7,048 bases of DNA from Gammaproteobacteria bacterium (GTDB lineage: Bacteria; Pseudomonadota; Gammaproteobacteria; Tenderiales; Tenderiaceae), in assembly GCA_024276775.1 (NCBI GenBank), contig JAJRWO010000060.1, forward strand, positions 1 to 7,048, written 5' to 3'. The notes below the pieces were generated by a model. That model worked only from the letters and a program-made list of their open reading frames with translations, had not been told where the DNA came from and did not search any database. Positions 6,649 through 7,048 of the stretch are shown piece after piece; the first letter of the stretch is position 1, and each line of letters begins with the position of its first letter. Made by a program: the position numbers and the translations under genes.

Positions 6649-6808
6649 GCAGGTGATCATCATTATTTTAATACCATTTGTACAGGCTATTTTTTGGCCT
6701 TCAAGGCGCTGTGAAGATGAGCATAGCGGGCGATGTGATCGTATCAGCAGTGCAGAAGGCCGTAAAATCGACAACAAAATGTTAACATCATTGTCATCGC
6801 CTGCTTAA
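6645..6808. repeat. 164-base imperfect palindrome (MITE-like element or large bidirectional hairpin)
   Basis: The ends are 13-base inverted arms, TTAAGCAGGTGAT (6645-6657) and ATCGCCTGCTTAA (6796-6808), differing at one position that is a G-U pair in plus-strand RNA. Pairing continues inward in the same register: ATTTT (6689-6693) with AAAAT (6764-6768), and GGCCTTC (6696-6702) with GAAGGCC (6755-6761), with partly matching sequence between. The element fills the gap between the convergent phoU and cpdA, and each arm contains one gene's TAA. It has no coding frame of note and no transposase. It could be a miniature inverted-repeat transposable element, a degenerate palindromic repeat, or a long stem-loop that ends or stabilises both transcripts. 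There is no T-run after the stem, so a simple intrinsic terminator is unlikely. Confidence 0.7.
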
Positions 6809-7048
6809 GCCCCGTACCCCTTGGCATCGGGGTTTAGTCCATCTGGCATTTTATCCAGACGCTTGACCCCTGTTTCCAAGCCACCATCCTCATACAAACG
6901 AAACCACCGATAACCTGCCGCAAGATAATCCAGTTCAAAGGTATCTACATTAGGTTTAAACTGAATACAGGTAGAAGGTGTGCTTAATAGCTGCACCCCC
7001 GCACGCACCTCACTGAACGCCTGGTGCACATGCCCCCAAACCAAGGCC
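6805..7048 (-). CDS. cpdA: 3',5'-cyclic-AMP phosphodiesterase CpdA, C-terminal part (runs off the window)
   Basis: Only the last 80 residues or so are present. The frame stays open to the window edge, so the start lies beyond it; the TTG at 7042-7044 is internal (LVWGHVHQ). GHVHQ is the last metal-binding motif of the calcineurin-like phosphoesterase fold. The following LLSTPSTCIQFKPN, then AGYRWFRLYEDGGLETGVKRL, matches the conserved C-terminus of CpdA (Icc) proteins, which hydrolyse cyclic AMP to AMP in the cytoplasm. The gene converges on phoU and is not part of the pst operon. Its TAA (6805-6807) lies in the right arm of the palindrome. A GC-rich inverted repeat (CCCCG 6810-6814, CGGGG 6828-6832) lies within its last codons. 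Confidence 0.88.
   Translation of the reverse strand, partial: ALVWGHVHQAFSEVRAGVQLLSTPSTCIQFKPNVDTFELDYLAAGYRWFRLYEDGGLETGVKRLDKMPDGLNPDAKGYGA

Noticed and set aside
6499..6808. Open frames on both strands across the phoU end and the palindrome
   Set aside because: They overlap real phoU codons and the inverted repeat, show no protein family features, and arise from the element's AT-rich sequence.
6807..6835. GC-rich inverted repeat in the last codons of cpdA as an intrinsic terminator
   Set aside because: AAGCCCCG pairs with CGGGGTTT, but the loop is 13 bases, no T-run follows on either strand and it lies inside coding sequence. A minor contribution to termination is possible but unsupported.

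Overview
The window looks like chromosomal DNA of a gammaproteobacterium. It carries a phosphate-uptake operon with the large Pst permeases of the Pseudomonas type, a YgiM-like SH3 protein (TIGR04211, a gammaproteobacterial family) and the end of a CpdA-type cyclic-AMP phosphodiesterase. Base composition is moderate, by eye slightly under half G+C. I see no integrase, transposase, phage or plasmid gene. The genus cannot be fixed from the sequence.

Layout, left to right. Positions 1-99 probably hold the 3' end of an unrecognised plus-strand gene. It meets, tail to tail, a minus-strand gene (109-789) for a membrane-anchored SH3/coiled-coil protein. A 343-base gap (790-1132) between divergent genes holds a well-formed Pho box and -10 element. 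Then come four plus-strand genes: pstC (1133-3385), pstA (3385-5037, one-base overlap), pstB (5077-5916) and phoU (5929-6648). A 164-base imperfect palindrome (6645-6808) fills the convergent gap. The window closes inside cpdA on the minus strand (6805-7048).

How the genes work together. PstC and PstA form the inner-membrane channel and PstB drives it with ATP. PhoU relays transport status to the PhoR/PhoB two-component system, which should act back on the Pho box in front of pstC. No gene for the periplasmic phosphate-binding protein PstS lies between the Pho box and pstC or anywhere else in the window, so it must be encoded elsewhere.

Most notable points. (1) The Pho promoter's -10 element overlaps the first in-frame start codons of pstC, so translation should start at 1133. 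(2) PstC has about 380 extra periplasmic residues between TM1 and TM2, showing seven propeller-like units. (3) PstA has about 250 extra periplasmic residues with a coiled coil. (4) The palindrome after phoU has arms that carry the stop codons of both converging genes. The core is a known Pst-Pho system. The large periplasmic domains and the palindrome are the parts least explained by textbook knowledge.
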